Source: Myxacorys californica WJT36-NPBG1 (GTDB lineage Bacteria; Cyanobacteriota; Cyanobacteriia; Leptolyngbyales; Leptolyngbyaceae). From it: a stretch of 39,164 nt of DNA. Positions 23,899 to 33,360 of the stretch are shown piece after piece. The stretch is taken from positions 1 to 39,164 of the forward strand of contig JAHHHO010000049.1 of the NCBI GenBank assembly GCA_019359315.1, written 5' to 3'. The notes below the pieces were generated by a model that saw only the letters and a program-made list of their open reading frames with translations, did not search any database and was not told the DNA's origin. The translations under genes were made by a program, and so were the position numbers. Positions within the stretch are counted from its first letter, which is position 1. Every line of letters starts with the position of its first letter.

Positions 23899-26523
23899 AT
23901 GCTACACAATCTTCCTGTTAACTCTGATGCCAAAAGCAATGAGCTACTTCGATTGCTGATTCAGCAAATGCCTTGCGCGATTGCAATGGTCGATCGAGAC
24001 ATGCGCTATTTGGTGGTTAGCCAGCGCTGGCGCGATACCAATGAACTGGGTGATCAAACCATAATTGAGCGATCGCATTACGATATTTTTCCCGACACTC
24101 CACATTCTTGGAGAAGGACTCATCGGCGCTGCTTAAACACGTCTACTTCAGCGTTTATGGAAAACGAGGTGCAACGTCGAGACGGCAGTAAGGTTTGGAT
24201 TAAGTCCGAAGTTTTGCCTTGGCATGACCGAGCAGGCAGGGTTGGAGGATTAATTCTCAAGCGAGAGGAGATTGCTCCGCCGAAACAAACCCCCTCTACA
24301 CATACCGATCAATACCTGTTAAAGAGCGCTCCGATCAAACACGGATATCAGCTTATTGAAAAAGAACTTGCCGATCTTAAATTTGCGTTAGATCAATCTA
24401 CTATTATTGCCGTTACTGATCGTAATGGCGTTATTCTTTCAAGTAACGATCGGCTTTGCGAAATCTCTAAATACGCTAGAGAAGAACTGATCGGAAACAC
24501 CCATCGCATCATTCACTCTGGTTATCATCCAAAAGCCTTCTTTCAAGAAATGTGGGCAACGATTTCTGGAGGCAAAGTCTGGACAGGAGAAATACAAAAC
24601 CGTGCCAAAGATGGAACGTTTTATTGGGTAGACACCACGATCGTGCCGTTCTTAAACGCTCAGGGCATTCCCTATCAGTACATGGCGATCCAAAGTGATA
24701 TTAGCGATCGCAAACTTGCCGAAGAAGCAAAACGTCAGTCCCAAGAAATCCTTCAACAAGTGATCGACTGCTTGCCTCAGTTTGTCTTTTGGAAGAACCG
24801 CAAATCGGTCTACTTAGGCTGCAATCAAAGCTTTGCAAAAGTAGCAGGTCTGCGATCGCCCGCTGAGATTGTCGGGAAAACAGATTACGATTTGCCTTGG
24901 AAGAAGTACGAAGCCGACTGGTTTCAAGAGCGCGATCGTCGAATTATGAAATCGGGCGTACCCGAATTGCACATTATTGAAACTCAGCAGCAGGCAGATC
25001 GAGAAACATGGGCAGATACAAGCAAAGTTCCTCTGCGAGATAGAACAGGAGGCGTAATTGGCATTTTAGGCACCTACGAGGACATTACTGAGCGCAAGCA
25101 TGCCGAAGAATCACTCAAAGAACAACTCCGGCTAGTCTCTTTTCGGGCAGGCATTGATTCTTGCCTGACGCACAGTACAAATTTGGTCAAGATGCTGCAA
25201 CACTGTGCAGATGAAATGACTCGTTACCTTGATGCCGCCATTGTCCAGATCTGGACACTAGCTTTACCAGAACAAATCCTAGAATTGCAGGCACAGTCGA
25301 TTACAGGAGACCCGACAAGCTGTGATTTAAGCCAATCGCGCATTCCAGTCGGAACATCGATCATCGGATTGATTGCTCAAGACTGCCAACCTTATTTCAC
25401 CAATGCCGTTCCAAGCAGTGTGTGGTTTAAGGATCAACCTTGGGTTCATCAAGCACGGCTCACTACATTTTCAGGCTTTCCGCTAATGATCGATGGTGAA
25501 GTGCTGGGTGTCGCTGCCATTTTCGCGCGCCAACGTCTGACTGATTCAGTGCTAGATGCGTTGACATTTGTAGCGAACGAACTGGCGCTAGGCATCAAAC
25601 GCAAACAGACCGAAGCGGCGCTGCAACGGTCTGAAGCTCAACAACGGCTTCAAGCGCAGAAACTTGCGATCGCGCTGGAAGACCTCCAACAAACTCAAAC
25701 CCAACTGGTTCAAACAGAGAAGATGTCGAGCTTGGGTCAACTGGTTGCCGGAGTTGCCCACGAAATCAACAATCCAGTCAATTTTATTTACGGCAACGTG
25801 GCTCATGCCAATGAGTACACCCAAGATCTGCTCAGACTGCTACAGCTTTACCAGCGTCAGTTTCCCTCGCCAACCGGAGAACTAAAAGCAGAACTTGAGA
25901 TGATCGACCTAGAGTTCATTCTGGAAGATTTGCCCAAGGTATTAGCGTCGATGCGGGTAGGTGCTCAACGCATTCAAAACATTGTGCGGGCATTACGCAA
26001 TTTTTCGCGCATGGATGAGGCAGACATCAAAGCGGTCAATCTTCATGAAGGAATTGATAGTACGCTGATGATTCTGCAAAACCGTCTGAAAGAAACGGGT
26101 GAACGTTCAGAAATTCAAATTGTCAAGCAATATGATGATCTACCGCTTATAGAATGCTTAGCGGGACAACTCAATCAAGTATTTATGAACATTTTAGTCA
26201 ATGCGATCGATGCATTAGAAGAAGCAATAGACAATGGCAAGCTAAATCGCGATCCCAAGATTGAAATTTCCACAACACACTTAACTCAGGATTGGATTCA
26301 AATTTGCATTGCAGATAACGGCCCTGGGATGCCCGCTGTTGTGCAGAAACGTCTATTTGAACCCTTTTTTACAACAAAACCAGTCGGTAAAGGAACAGGG
26401 TTAGGACTCTCAATTAGCTATCAAGTCATTGTTGAAAAACACGGTGGCAATTTAAGCTGTACTTCTACCGCAGAAGGAACTCAATTCACGATTAAAATTC
26501 CGACTCGACGACACCACCGTTAA
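23899..26523 (+). CDS. PAS-PAS-PAS-GAF sensor histidine kinase
   Basis: This 874-residue soluble kinase has no membrane segment. Domain order: PAS (about 15-125, ending in a PAC-like [14 protein letters not shown]), PAS (about 155-280, [14 protein letters not shown]), PAS (about 285-400, with [14 protein letters not shown]), GAF (about 410-570, PFTNA-like region near [10 protein letters not shown]), a coiled-coil linker, HisKA with phospho-His in [17 protein letters not shown], and HATPase_c with N-box [18 protein letters not shown] and [10 protein letters not shown]. Cyanobacterial kinases with this [15 protein letters not shown] box are common. GAF lacks the CH pair expected for a bilin-binding cyanobacteriochrome, so it probably senses something else. 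No response regulator is adjacent. Confidence 0.9.
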   Translation: MLHNLPVNSDAKSNELLRLLIQQMPCAIAMVDRDMRYLVVSQRWRDTNELGDQTIIERSHYDIFPDTPHSWRRTHRRCLNTSTSAFMENEVQRRDGSKVWIKSEVLPWHDRAGRVGGLILKREEIAPPKQTPSTHTDQYLLKSAPIKHGYQLIEKELADLKFALDQSTIIAVTDRNGVILSSNDRLCEISKYAREELIGNTHRIIHSGYHPKAFFQEMWATISGGKVWTGEIQNRAKDGTFYWVDTTIVPFLNAQGIPYQYMAIQSDISDRKLAEEAKRQSQEILQQVIDCLPQFVFWKNRKSVYLGCNQSFAKVAGLRSPAEIVGKTDYDLPWKKYEADWFQERDRRIMKSGVPELHIIETQQQADRETWADTSKVPLRDRTGGVIGILGTYEDITERKHAEESLKEQLRLVSFRAGIDSCLTHSTNLVKMLQHCADEMTRYLDAAIVQIWTLALPEQILELQAQSITGDPTSCDLSQSRIPVGTSIIGLIAQDCQPYFTNAVPSSVWFKDQPWVHQARLTTFSGFPLMIDGEVLGVAAIFARQRLTDSVLDALTFVANELALGIKRKQTEAALQRSEAQQRLQAQKLAIALEDLQQTQTQLVQTEKMSSLGQLVAGVAHEINNPVNFIYGNVAHANEYTQDLLRLLQLYQRQFPSPTGELKAELEMIDLEFILEDLPKVLASMRVGAQRIQNIVRALRNFSRMDEADIKAVNLHEGIDSTLMILQNRLKETGERSEIQIVKQYDDLPLIECLAGQLNQVFMNILVNAIDALEEAIDNGKLNRDPKIEISTTHLTQDWIQICIADNGPGMPAVVQKRLFEPFFTTKPVGKGTGLGLSISYQVIVEKHGGNLSCTSTAEGTQFTIKIPTRRHHR

Positions 26524-26539
26524 ACCCAAAAAGTTGCAC

Positions 26540-26566
26540 AAAAAAGCCTCCCACGAGAGGAGGCTT
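26540..26566 (-). terminator. Intrinsic terminator of the repeat membrane protein gene (bidirectional)
   Basis: AAGCCTCC (26544-26551) and GGAGGCTT (26559-26566) pair perfectly around CACGAGA. On the minus strand the stem is followed by six T, a textbook terminator for the gene ending at 26607. On the plus strand it also sits 20 bp after the kinase stop and could end that transcript. Confidence 0.85.
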
Positions 26567-26606
26567 CAGAGGTTAACTAGAGAAATTGAACATCAAGAAT
26601 GGAGGA

Positions 26607-29600
26607 TTAACCTATCGCGAGTGCGCCTGCAAGGGCTGCTGCTCCTGCCGACACGATCGCAGTTGCGAACAGCCACCAAGCCGCCGATGCTGCTGCTTTG
26701 CGTGTCTCTTCAGCTTGCTTCTGCGCTTGCCGCTTCACCTCTTCAACCCGTCGCTGCGCTTCTTCTTGCATCCGCTCTGCCCGCCGCAAGACGCTGTTTC
26801 GAGCATTCTCAACTTGGTCGATGATGCGATTGGCTTGCGCCTCAGAAACGTCGTCTCGGGAGGACAGTACCGCCACAAGGGTTTCACGGTTGAAGCTGCC
26901 TAAGCGATCGCGCATGGCATCAAAGCCAGCTTGAGGATCATGGAACATTGTCCGGACGTCATTGCTGATACCTTCGTAGTTCAGTTCAGGACGCTCTAAG
27001 CTGTTGAGGTAGGCACGAATGCGCTCAAAGATGCTATCGATCACCGATTGGACTCGATCCTGAATGGCGTGAACTTGAGCCATAAACTGGTCACGCACTG
27101 ACAACACGTTGTCCACCACTCGTGCGGCTTCTTCTTCAGTCATGTCTTTGCGTTGAGACAGCAAGGCAATCAAGGTGGAGCGATCGATGTGAGAGACGCG
27201 ATCGCTAAGATTACCAAACCCAGCGCGAGGATCGCTCAGCAACAGTTGCAGATCGCGCTTGATGCCGTCAGGATTGAGTTCTTCTTTGTCCGTGTTACGG
27301 AGGTAGCTATCCAACGTGGATTGGAAGTCTACGACGCGCTGCTGAGTCCGTGCTGCCAATCGACGAGGCGATCGCACAATGCGACGGATCGTACTTTGCA
27401 GATCATCAATGATGCGATTAACCTGCTCTTCGGAGAGGTCTTGACGCTGCGCTAAAAGCTGCACTAAGGTATCCCGATCGACTTGCGATAACCGAGACCG
27501 GAATCGATACATTCCTGCTTTCGGATCGCTGAGCAGCACATTCAAATCGCGCTGAATGCCTTCAGGATTGAGTTCATCCCGGTTGGTGCTACGAAGATAT
27601 TCTGCGATCGCGCTGGTGACGCTATCGACTTGATCTTTCGCTTTGCTGACCGCAATCTGAGGCGCGTGCAGAATGCTATTGCGCACATCTTCTAGTTGGC
27701 TCACGATCCGATCGGCTTCTTCGGGAGTCATGTCTTGCCGTTGACCGAGAAGCTGTACTAGCGTATCGCGATCGAACTGGCTGAGCCGTCCGCGCAACGC
27801 AGAGGCTCCTGCTTGCGGGTCATCTAACAACGTTTTGAAATCGCGTTTGATGCCATCGGGATCGAGTTCACCCTTGTTGGTATTTCTGAGATACGACTCG
27901 ACGCGGATTCGTAGTGCTTCCGCTTCCGATCGCACTCGATCCTGGGCTTCTTTTGCCGAATTGAGGACGCGATCGCGGCTCGTCTCAAATCGAGAAACAA
28001 TCTGGTCGGCTTCTTCTTGAGACATGTCCTGCCGTTGCGAGATCATCTGCACGACTGTATCGCGATCAAACGCGCTTAGGCGAGAACTGAGCGCATCGTA
28101 TCCTGCATCTGGGTCTTCTAGCAGCAGTGCTACTTCTCGTTCGATCGCGTCGGGATTGAGCTCATCCTTGTTCGTGGAGCGCAAATAGTTTTCTACTCTA
28201 GAGCGGAGATCCTGCGATCGCTCTTGTTCATCGGCAACGCCTACCGAGCCTAAAATACTAGTCCGAATCGTTTCGAGCTGATCAGCAATATCAGAAACTC
28301 GGGCAGCAGGCAGATCGCCCCGCTGGGTCAGTAGTCGCACAAAGTCGCCTCGGTTCAGCCGCTCTAGCTCGCGGCGCACCGCAGATGGATCAGCTTCTGG
28401 ATCGTGCAGCACTTCGCGGAACTCGGTGTTCAAGGTTTCGCGATTTAAGTGCCAAGAATAGGTGTTGAGTAGATAGTTTTCGACATCAGCCTGAATCGGG
28501 CTGAAGCCGGACGATACCTGCGCGCTGGCATCCTTCGCACCAGTCGTCACCTTATCTTTAACGGTTTGGAGTTGTCCTAGAATCTTCTCGACATCAATAT
28601 CCGACAGGTCGGTACGCCCTAACACGCTGCCCATCAGGGTAGACATCCCCATTTGCACCGCACGATCGAGTAAACTACCTTGCTCTTCTTTCTGAGGACG
28701 CTGCGCCATCGATGCGATCGTGGACATTTGATCGCGCATGGTCAGCGCTTGAGATTGCTGCGTCCCTTGCATCTGTTGTCCTTGCCGGCGGACTTCTTCT
28801 GTCAATTGGTCGAGGCGACGATTTAGTTCGTTCGTGTCGACCTGACCCGGTTGAACCGTCCGGAGATAGTCGTTTAGCTCCTGAGTTGGGTCTTTACGCC
28901 CAAAGCGCCCCAGCGTGTCATTCCAAACGGCTTCAAGCTGATCGACTAGCCGTTGCGATTCTTGCCGAGATAAATCCGTGCGATCGCTGACGAGATTGAC
29001 GAAGGTATTGCGATCGATATGTCTCAATCGATCAATTACATCCGCAGGAGTGTTGCCCCCTACGATATTTTGCAGTTCAGGATCGTTTACTAACCCTTCT
29101 AGCTCACGACGAACCCGTCCCATGTCCAATTGCGCTGGGCGCACTCGATCTAAGTAGTCTTCCAACGAATCCCGGATGTTCCCCGGATCGATCGCAGAAC
29201 CTAACTCGCGCCGAACTGCTGACGCCGCCGCTTCTGCGGTAGAAACAACTTGCTGATTGACAGCCTTTGCCCCGATCGCAGCACTCACTGTTCCAACTAG
29301 AGACTGAAAACCAGAGGTAGCCGTGTTTACCAATGAGCCAACGAGCGATCCCACGGTGCTAGAACTGACCCACACCAGGAGCGTAAAGTAGGTCGCCCAG
29401 ATCACCAAACCTACGATCGCACCCAATGCTGCACTCTCAAGCAGACTCAGCTTGACGGCTAAGAAACAGGCAAGAAAGAGCGCGATCGTAACGGTGATCA
29501 GCGTCCAAATACCAACCGCAAAGCCGATTTTTCGGATTGTGCCGCCCACACTGCCGGAGTCGTTGTGGTCATGGCGATCGTGATCGGAATGATCGCTATC

Positions 29601-29810
29601 TCGCCCCAGATAAGAAATTCCAGCCGCAACAGAAAGATTTGTTAATACTAATTGGAATGCAAATGCTAATACAACGCCTGAGATCAGAGCCACAAAAAAC
29701 TTTGGACCTGAAAATACTAGCGCAGCATCTTCAGGTCGAGTAGCGGCTCCATCAATGGGAACCTGAACGAGTTGGCTCAGTCCCCACGATATGTTTGCCA
29801 ATTGAATCAT
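26607..29810 (-). CDS. Large membrane protein with ~98-residue tandem repeats
   Basis: This 1067-residue protein has an N-terminal membrane part with about three or four helices (FFVALISGVVLAFAFQLVL; IGFAVGIWTLITVTIALFL; AALGAIVGLVIWATYFTLLV). A His/Asp-rich loop (DSDHSDHDRHDHND) lies between the first two. Then come about seven repeats of ~98 residues, each with YLRxTNKDELNPDGI, LLxDPxAG, RLSxxDRDTLVQLLxQRxDM and a long charged helix. A coiled coil and a C-terminal helix (AAWWLFATAIVSAGAAALAG) finish it. The cytosolic or luminal repeat region looks like a helical scaffold. No function recognised. Start ATG 29810 is chosen for its GAGGG ribosome site; a GTG 33 bp earlier lacks one. Confidence 0.8.
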   Translation of the reverse strand: MIQLANISWGLSQLVQVPIDGAATRPEDAALVFSGPKFFVALISGVVLAFAFQLVLTNLSVAAGISYLGRDSDHSDHDRHDHNDSGSVGGTIRKIGFAVGIWTLITVTIALFLACFLAVKLSLLESAALGAIVGLVIWATYFTLLVWVSSSTVGSLVGSLVNTATSGFQSLVGTVSAAIGAKAVNQQVVSTAEAAASAVRRELGSAIDPGNIRDSLEDYLDRVRPAQLDMGRVRRELEGLVNDPELQNIVGGNTPADVIDRLRHIDRNTFVNLVSDRTDLSRQESQRLVDQLEAVWNDTLGRFGRKDPTQELNDYLRTVQPGQVDTNELNRRLDQLTEEVRRQGQQMQGTQQSQALTMRDQMSTIASMAQRPQKEEQGSLLDRAVQMGMSTLMGSVLGRTDLSDIDVEKILGQLQTVKDKVTTGAKDASAQVSSGFSPIQADVENYLLNTYSWHLNRETLNTEFREVLHDPEADPSAVRRELERLNRGDFVRLLTQRGDLPAARVSDIADQLETIRTSILGSVGVADEQERSQDLRSRVENYLRSTNKDELNPDAIEREVALLLEDPDAGYDALSSRLSAFDRDTVVQMISQRQDMSQEEADQIVSRFETSRDRVLNSAKEAQDRVRSEAEALRIRVESYLRNTNKGELDPDGIKRDFKTLLDDPQAGASALRGRLSQFDRDTLVQLLGQRQDMTPEEADRIVSQLEDVRNSILHAPQIAVSKAKDQVDSVTSAIAEYLRSTNRDELNPEGIQRDLNVLLSDPKAGMYRFRSRLSQVDRDTLVQLLAQRQDLSEEQVNRIIDDLQSTIRRIVRSPRRLAARTQQRVVDFQSTLDSYLRNTDKEELNPDGIKRDLQLLLSDPRAGFGNLSDRVSHIDRSTLIALLSQRKDMTEEEAARVVDNVLSVRDQFMAQVHAIQDRVQSVIDSIFERIRAYLNSLERPELNYEGISNDVRTMFHDPQAGFDAMRDRLGSFNRETLVAVLSSRDDVSEAQANRIIDQVENARNSVLRRAERMQEEAQRRVEEVKRQAQKQAEETRKAAASAAWWLFATAIVSAGAAALAGALAIG

Positions 29811-29994
29811 AGAATTTCCCTCATTAGACTCCGCCCAACGCACTAAATATGCGTCAGTGAGACTGCGACTTTCAAAACAATCTTTGTACTTAGAATCGTC
29901 GAGTTAGGGGACTCACATCATCGGTCGCAGGAGGTAAGGAGTAATCTACTGAAAGGAGGAGCGATGAGCCAAATCAGGGCGTCCATCTTTGCGT

Positions 29995-31125
29995 TTAGAT
30001 CGACGAGAGGACAATTGATAGAGAGCGTTTTGCAGGTTCGGTTACGTCCCAACTGACTTGAAACACCCTTGATGTTTCTAATGTGTGTAGCCGATGATAC
30101 CACCCATAGGCGATGAACTCTTCTGGTTCCTCTGAAATCTGTAAGAAATTTGTTCCGTAAAGCCCGCTTTTCTCGCTACCCGTTACGACATAATCATCGG
30201 GATCAACCGGATGGTAGGGGCCTGCAATCTGCTCTGAGGTGTACCAATAAAGGGACGAATTCGTAATGCGCTGATGACGTTCTCGCTGCAACCAAGTTTG
30301 CTCAAAGAACATTTTGAAACACGAAAAGAAGAGGTGATACTTGCCTGCTCTATAAATGACTTGAGGACGCTCCATATGATAGTACGCCCAGTGATCAGTC
30401 ATTTCGACCACAGGCGGAAGAATTTCATAAGGTCCAGTAATGCGATCGGCAACAGCTAAACCAACGCAGCCTTGAAACTGACCCGTCGCTTTTGCAGATG
30501 CACAAATGAACATATAGTATTTGCCTGTTGTTTCATCCTTGAGCACATAGGGGTCACGCCAGTGAAAATGATTCGTCCAATTGCTCCGTCCATACCAGAG
30601 GTCGTCAGGATCAGGCATGATTAAAGGACGATTGCTCTGTCGGGAGAACTGCAAGCCATCTTTCGATACTGCTAAGCCAATGCCCTCGTTGCGGAGATGA
30701 GGCATTTCTTTACCGCCAGCCGAGTAGAACAAGTAGTAGGTATCGTCTTCTTTATAGGTACACCCCGCACATACTCGACCCGACTCCCAATCGTTCTGCG
30801 GGTCAGGTTCCAATAACGTTCCTAACTCTTCCCAATGTTCTAAATCAGTAGACACCGCACCACAGATGTTACTAATCGTCCACCACGGATTCTGTCCCTC
30901 GACGCCTTTGAGGTAAAACAAACGGTAGACCTCGCCATCTTTCAGAATCCACGGATCCCACACCATTGGCTCAGTTCCGCGAGAATGCCGCAACAAATGG
31001 GTAACGGCTTGACTAAGTTTGACTTGAGTACGCTGTGTAAAACTAGCGATCGTGGGATCGAGCAAGTCAGCCGGAAGTGGTTCGAGATAGGCGAGAACTT
31101 TGCGGTGCAGGGGCGTGAGCTTCAT
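29995..31125 (-). CDS. Beta-propeller glycosidase-like protein, clan GH-J (GH32/GH68)-like triad
   Basis: This 376-residue protein is a five-bladed beta-propeller of the glycosidase type. The candidate triad is Asp57 in EPMVWDPWI (nucleophile position), Asp191 in FHWRDPYVL (the RDP stabiliser motif) and Glu252 in MERPQVIYR (acid/base). VWDxW, RDP and ERP are the hallmark set of fructan-active GH68/GH32 enzymes; GH43 is a more distant option. Repeated blade motifs such as YRLFYLKG, YYLFYSAG, YYMFICAS and YHLFFSCF are present. No signal peptide, so probably cytoplasmic. It follows the related gene by 17 bp at the end of the mys-led run. The substrate is unknown. Confidence 0.75.
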   Translation of the reverse strand: MKLTPLHRKVLAYLEPLPADLLDPTIASFTQRTQVKLSQAVTHLLRHSRGTEPMVWDPWILKDGEVYRLFYLKGVEGQNPWWTISNICGAVSTDLEHWEELGTLLEPDPQNDWESGRVCAGCTYKEDDTYYLFYSAGGKEMPHLRNEGIGLAVSKDGLQFSRQSNRPLIMPDPDDLWYGRSNWTNHFHWRDPYVLKDETTGKYYMFICASAKATGQFQGCVGLAVADRITGPYEILPPVVEMTDHWAYYHMERPQVIYRAGKYHLFFSCFKMFFEQTWLQRERHQRITNSSLYWYTSEQIAGPYHPVDPDDYVVTGSEKSGLYGTNFLQISEEPEEFIAYGWYHRLHTLETSRVFQVSWDVTEPAKRSLSIVLSSI

Positions 31126-31142
31126 GGTGAGGACAGGTTGAA

Positions 31143-32194
31143 TTAGATAGCACTGTCGATCGAGTCGGGCACGATCTGAGGCTTGGATAAAGAAATCGTG
31201 CCGTCATCGGCAAAGGTTGCCCAATCCGGATCGCTCACTCCTCCCACAAAATGTCCACCTTCATCTGAGAATTGAAATCCGAAAAACACCGGATTTGTCA
31301 CTGATTCTGGACGAATCAGCTTACCCGCGTGACAATTGACCGCCAGAACGTTCGCAGGTTCGGATTCCCAAGGAATGGCATCATAGCTGACCTGGGCGCG
31401 ATCGCGGATGGGCTGCGATCGCACGTAGTACGTCATACCCAGCGGAATCGACTGATTAAACAACGAACTCCAACGCGGACAGAAGATTAAATACAATCGC
31501 CAAGCGCTCTGGTCATTTGTCTTGCGCCAAAACACTTGTGGAACTTCTGTCAGCAGAAATTGAGAACTGGTGTACAAAATTTTGTAAGATTCCTCTTGCC
31601 AATGCTCTAGATCGGTTGAAGTAGCGTAGGCGATCGCTCCATTGGCATCGCTTGCAGAGTCATGCTGATGAGCGCAGATAAACGCATAAAACTTACCGTC
31701 GATCTCATCTTGAATCACGTAAGGATCGTGCCAGTTAATGCCATCGAACTTGCTATCAACTCCAGGATTGGGAATGGTCGGTTTTTCAAGAGAAGTAGGT
31801 GTTCTTCTCCAAGTGGTCAAATCGTCAGAGACGGCGGCTCCAATCTGCTGAGGACGTCGCCGCTCATAGGGAGTGGTAATCCAAGCATCTTCTCTGCGCC
31901 TTGCGGTGTAGAACAAGTAATAGAGGGATTCGTATTCAATGATGCTGCCTGTCCAAATCGACAAGTTATCCCAATAGTCTCCGTCTCTGCGCTCAAACGC
32001 GGGTTGCTCTAGGCTAACTTCTTGCCAACCAAAGTCGGTTAAAACCGCGTGACCTACCGATGCTAAATTATGGCGCTTGTCTGGGTTATAGGCGCACGCC
32101 AAGCGAGACGCTTGCAGATAGAACAAGTGCAACGTCTGCCCCTCATAGGCAAACCAAGAGTCCCAACAGTATTGTCACGCGGTTGCCAAGGCAT
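31143..32194 (-). CDS. Second beta-propeller glycosidase-like gene, frameshifted near its start
   Basis: The open frame in register (from a TTG at 32132, 329 residues) starts inside the fold at HLFYLQASRL. The natural start appears to be ATG 32194, 4 bp after the upstream stop: it reads MPWQPRDNTV, then the frame breaks. Shifting by one base at GTTGGG (32162-32167) continues as DSWFAYEGQTLHLFYLQ. Adding one T would give NTVWDSWFAYEG, the expected nucleophile motif of this family. The rest is intact: NWHDPYVIQD and TEVPQVFWR carry the other two acidic residues. So this is a one-base deletion (or sequence error) at the catalytic Asp region. Related to the next gene downstream, probably an old duplicate. 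Confidence 0.75.
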
Positions 32195-32198
32195 AGGG

Positions 32199-33263
32199 TT
32201 AGGAGGCGATACTAAATTCCATTGCCGAAAGATTGGTTGTGGTATCGACCACTTGTTCTAACTGAAAGCCGCATTGCTCGAACAAGGCTTGAAAGTGTTT
32301 TTTCGTGCGCCATCCTCCACCCGGTACAGCGACATTGATCTGAACCGCGAAGATGCCCGGCATGATGCCATCGGGAGCCGTTTTCGGCTCGTCAATGTCG
32401 GGAACAAACGCTTGCAGCAGCACGATTCTGCCGTGAGGTGGCAGTGCTTTTTTACAGTTGTGCAAAATTTTCGCGGCGTCTTCGTCATTCCAAGCCGAGA
32501 TGAAGTACTTCATGACGATCGCATCTGCCCCAGTCGGCACTTCCTGAAATACGTCACCCGTGATGATGTTGATGGCCTCTGGCTCGATGCCTTGCTGCTC
32601 TAGATAAGCCGGAGCCGTTGCAGCGACATAAGGAACATCAAACAACATGCCGTTGCAGCCATACCGTTTGACAATTTGAGCAATCAAGCCGCCCTGGCCG
32701 CCGCCGACATCCATGACGGTATCGAATCGGCTAAAGTCGTATGCATCTAAAAGTGCATCAACGGAATGATTTGTGAAGAAACTCATGGCGTTGATGAATA
32801 CATCTCCGCTCCAGTCGTTATCCCGGCAAAACTCGTAGACTCCTTTGCCGTTTGCCCGCTCAAACGGAACTTCGCCAGTGTGCAAGGCGGCTTCTAGAGC
32901 GTTCCAAGCATCCCATTGAGCGGGTTCCAGCAGGTGCATTGCCAAGTGACCCATCGACGGCCCCTTGTGGGTCGCCAATAGGTTGGATAGCTCGGTTGGG
33001 GCAAACACCTGACCTGGTTTTTCTTGCAGTACATCCACATGCGCTAGGGCACGCAAGACAAAGTAGAGACGATCGGGAGCAGTGCTCGTTTTCTTTGCGA
33101 TCGCATCTACGCTCAGTTCTCCCTCGTCATACAGTAGATTGAAAATCTCCAATCGCGTCGCCACATAAATACATTGGCTTTTGACAAACGCCAAAATCAT
33201 CTCAAAGAGTTGCTTCTTAGCGGCCATCGAGGTAGCAGTAGATTGGCTCAGGGTGGCTGTCAT
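32199..33263 (-). CDS. COMT/ASMT-fold O-methyltransferase homologue with altered catalytic residue
   Basis: This 354-residue protein has an N-terminal winged-helix dimerisation domain (about 15-100) and a Rossmann SAM-binding domain with VMDVGGGQGG (183-192), the acidic LFDVP after strand 2, and GDVFQEVP. In active enzymes of this family the general base is the His of a (L)HDWxDE motif; here the aligned segment is KYFISAWNDEDAAKIL, with Ser256 in its place, as in non-methylating relatives of the RdmB type. It lies 97 bp downstream of mysC on the same strand and 4 bp upstream of the frameshifted glycosidase-like gene. It is likely a tailoring enzyme on the mys pathway or a SAM-binding protein with another activity. 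Confidence 0.8.
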   Translation of the reverse strand: MTATLSQSTATSMAAKKQLFEMILAFVKSQCIYVATRLEIFNLLYDEGELSVDAIAKKTSTAPDRLYFVLRALAHVDVLQEKPGQVFAPTELSNLLATHKGPSMGHLAMHLLEPAQWDAWNALEAALHTGEVPFERANGKGVYEFCRDNDWSGDVFINAMSFFTNHSVDALLDAYDFSRFDTVMDVGGGQGGLIAQIVKRYGCNGMLFDVPYVAATAPAYLEQQGIEPEAINIITGDVFQEVPTGADAIVMKYFISAWNDEDAAKILHNCKKALPPHGRIVLLQAFVPDIDEPKTAPDGIMPGIFAVQINVAVPGGGWRTKKHFQALFEQCGFQLEQVVDTTTNLSAMEFSIAS

Positions 33264-33334
33264 AGGTGAAGGGGTTGATAAAGATTTAAGGAGTCCAGAA
33301 TTCTTTCAAGGAAAGAGATTGGGGCAGAATCGTG

Positions 33335-33360
33335 GATAACTTGTTCTTCGATAACTTGTT
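33335..33360. repeat. Short direct repeat just 3' of mysC
   Basis: GATAACTTGTT occurs at 33335-33345 and 33350-33360 with a 15-bp period, abutting the mysC stop codon. No hairpin; significance unknown. Confidence 0.5.

Noticed and set aside
24000-25600. Kinase GAF domain as a cyanobacteriochrome
   Set aside because: No Cys-His pair for bilin attachment at the expected place.
29964-30056. 30-codon frame with a near-perfect AAGGAGG 4 bp before the ATG
   Set aside because: Very short, antisense to the end of a glycosidase-like gene, no conserved feature; the Shine-Dalgarno match alone is not enough.
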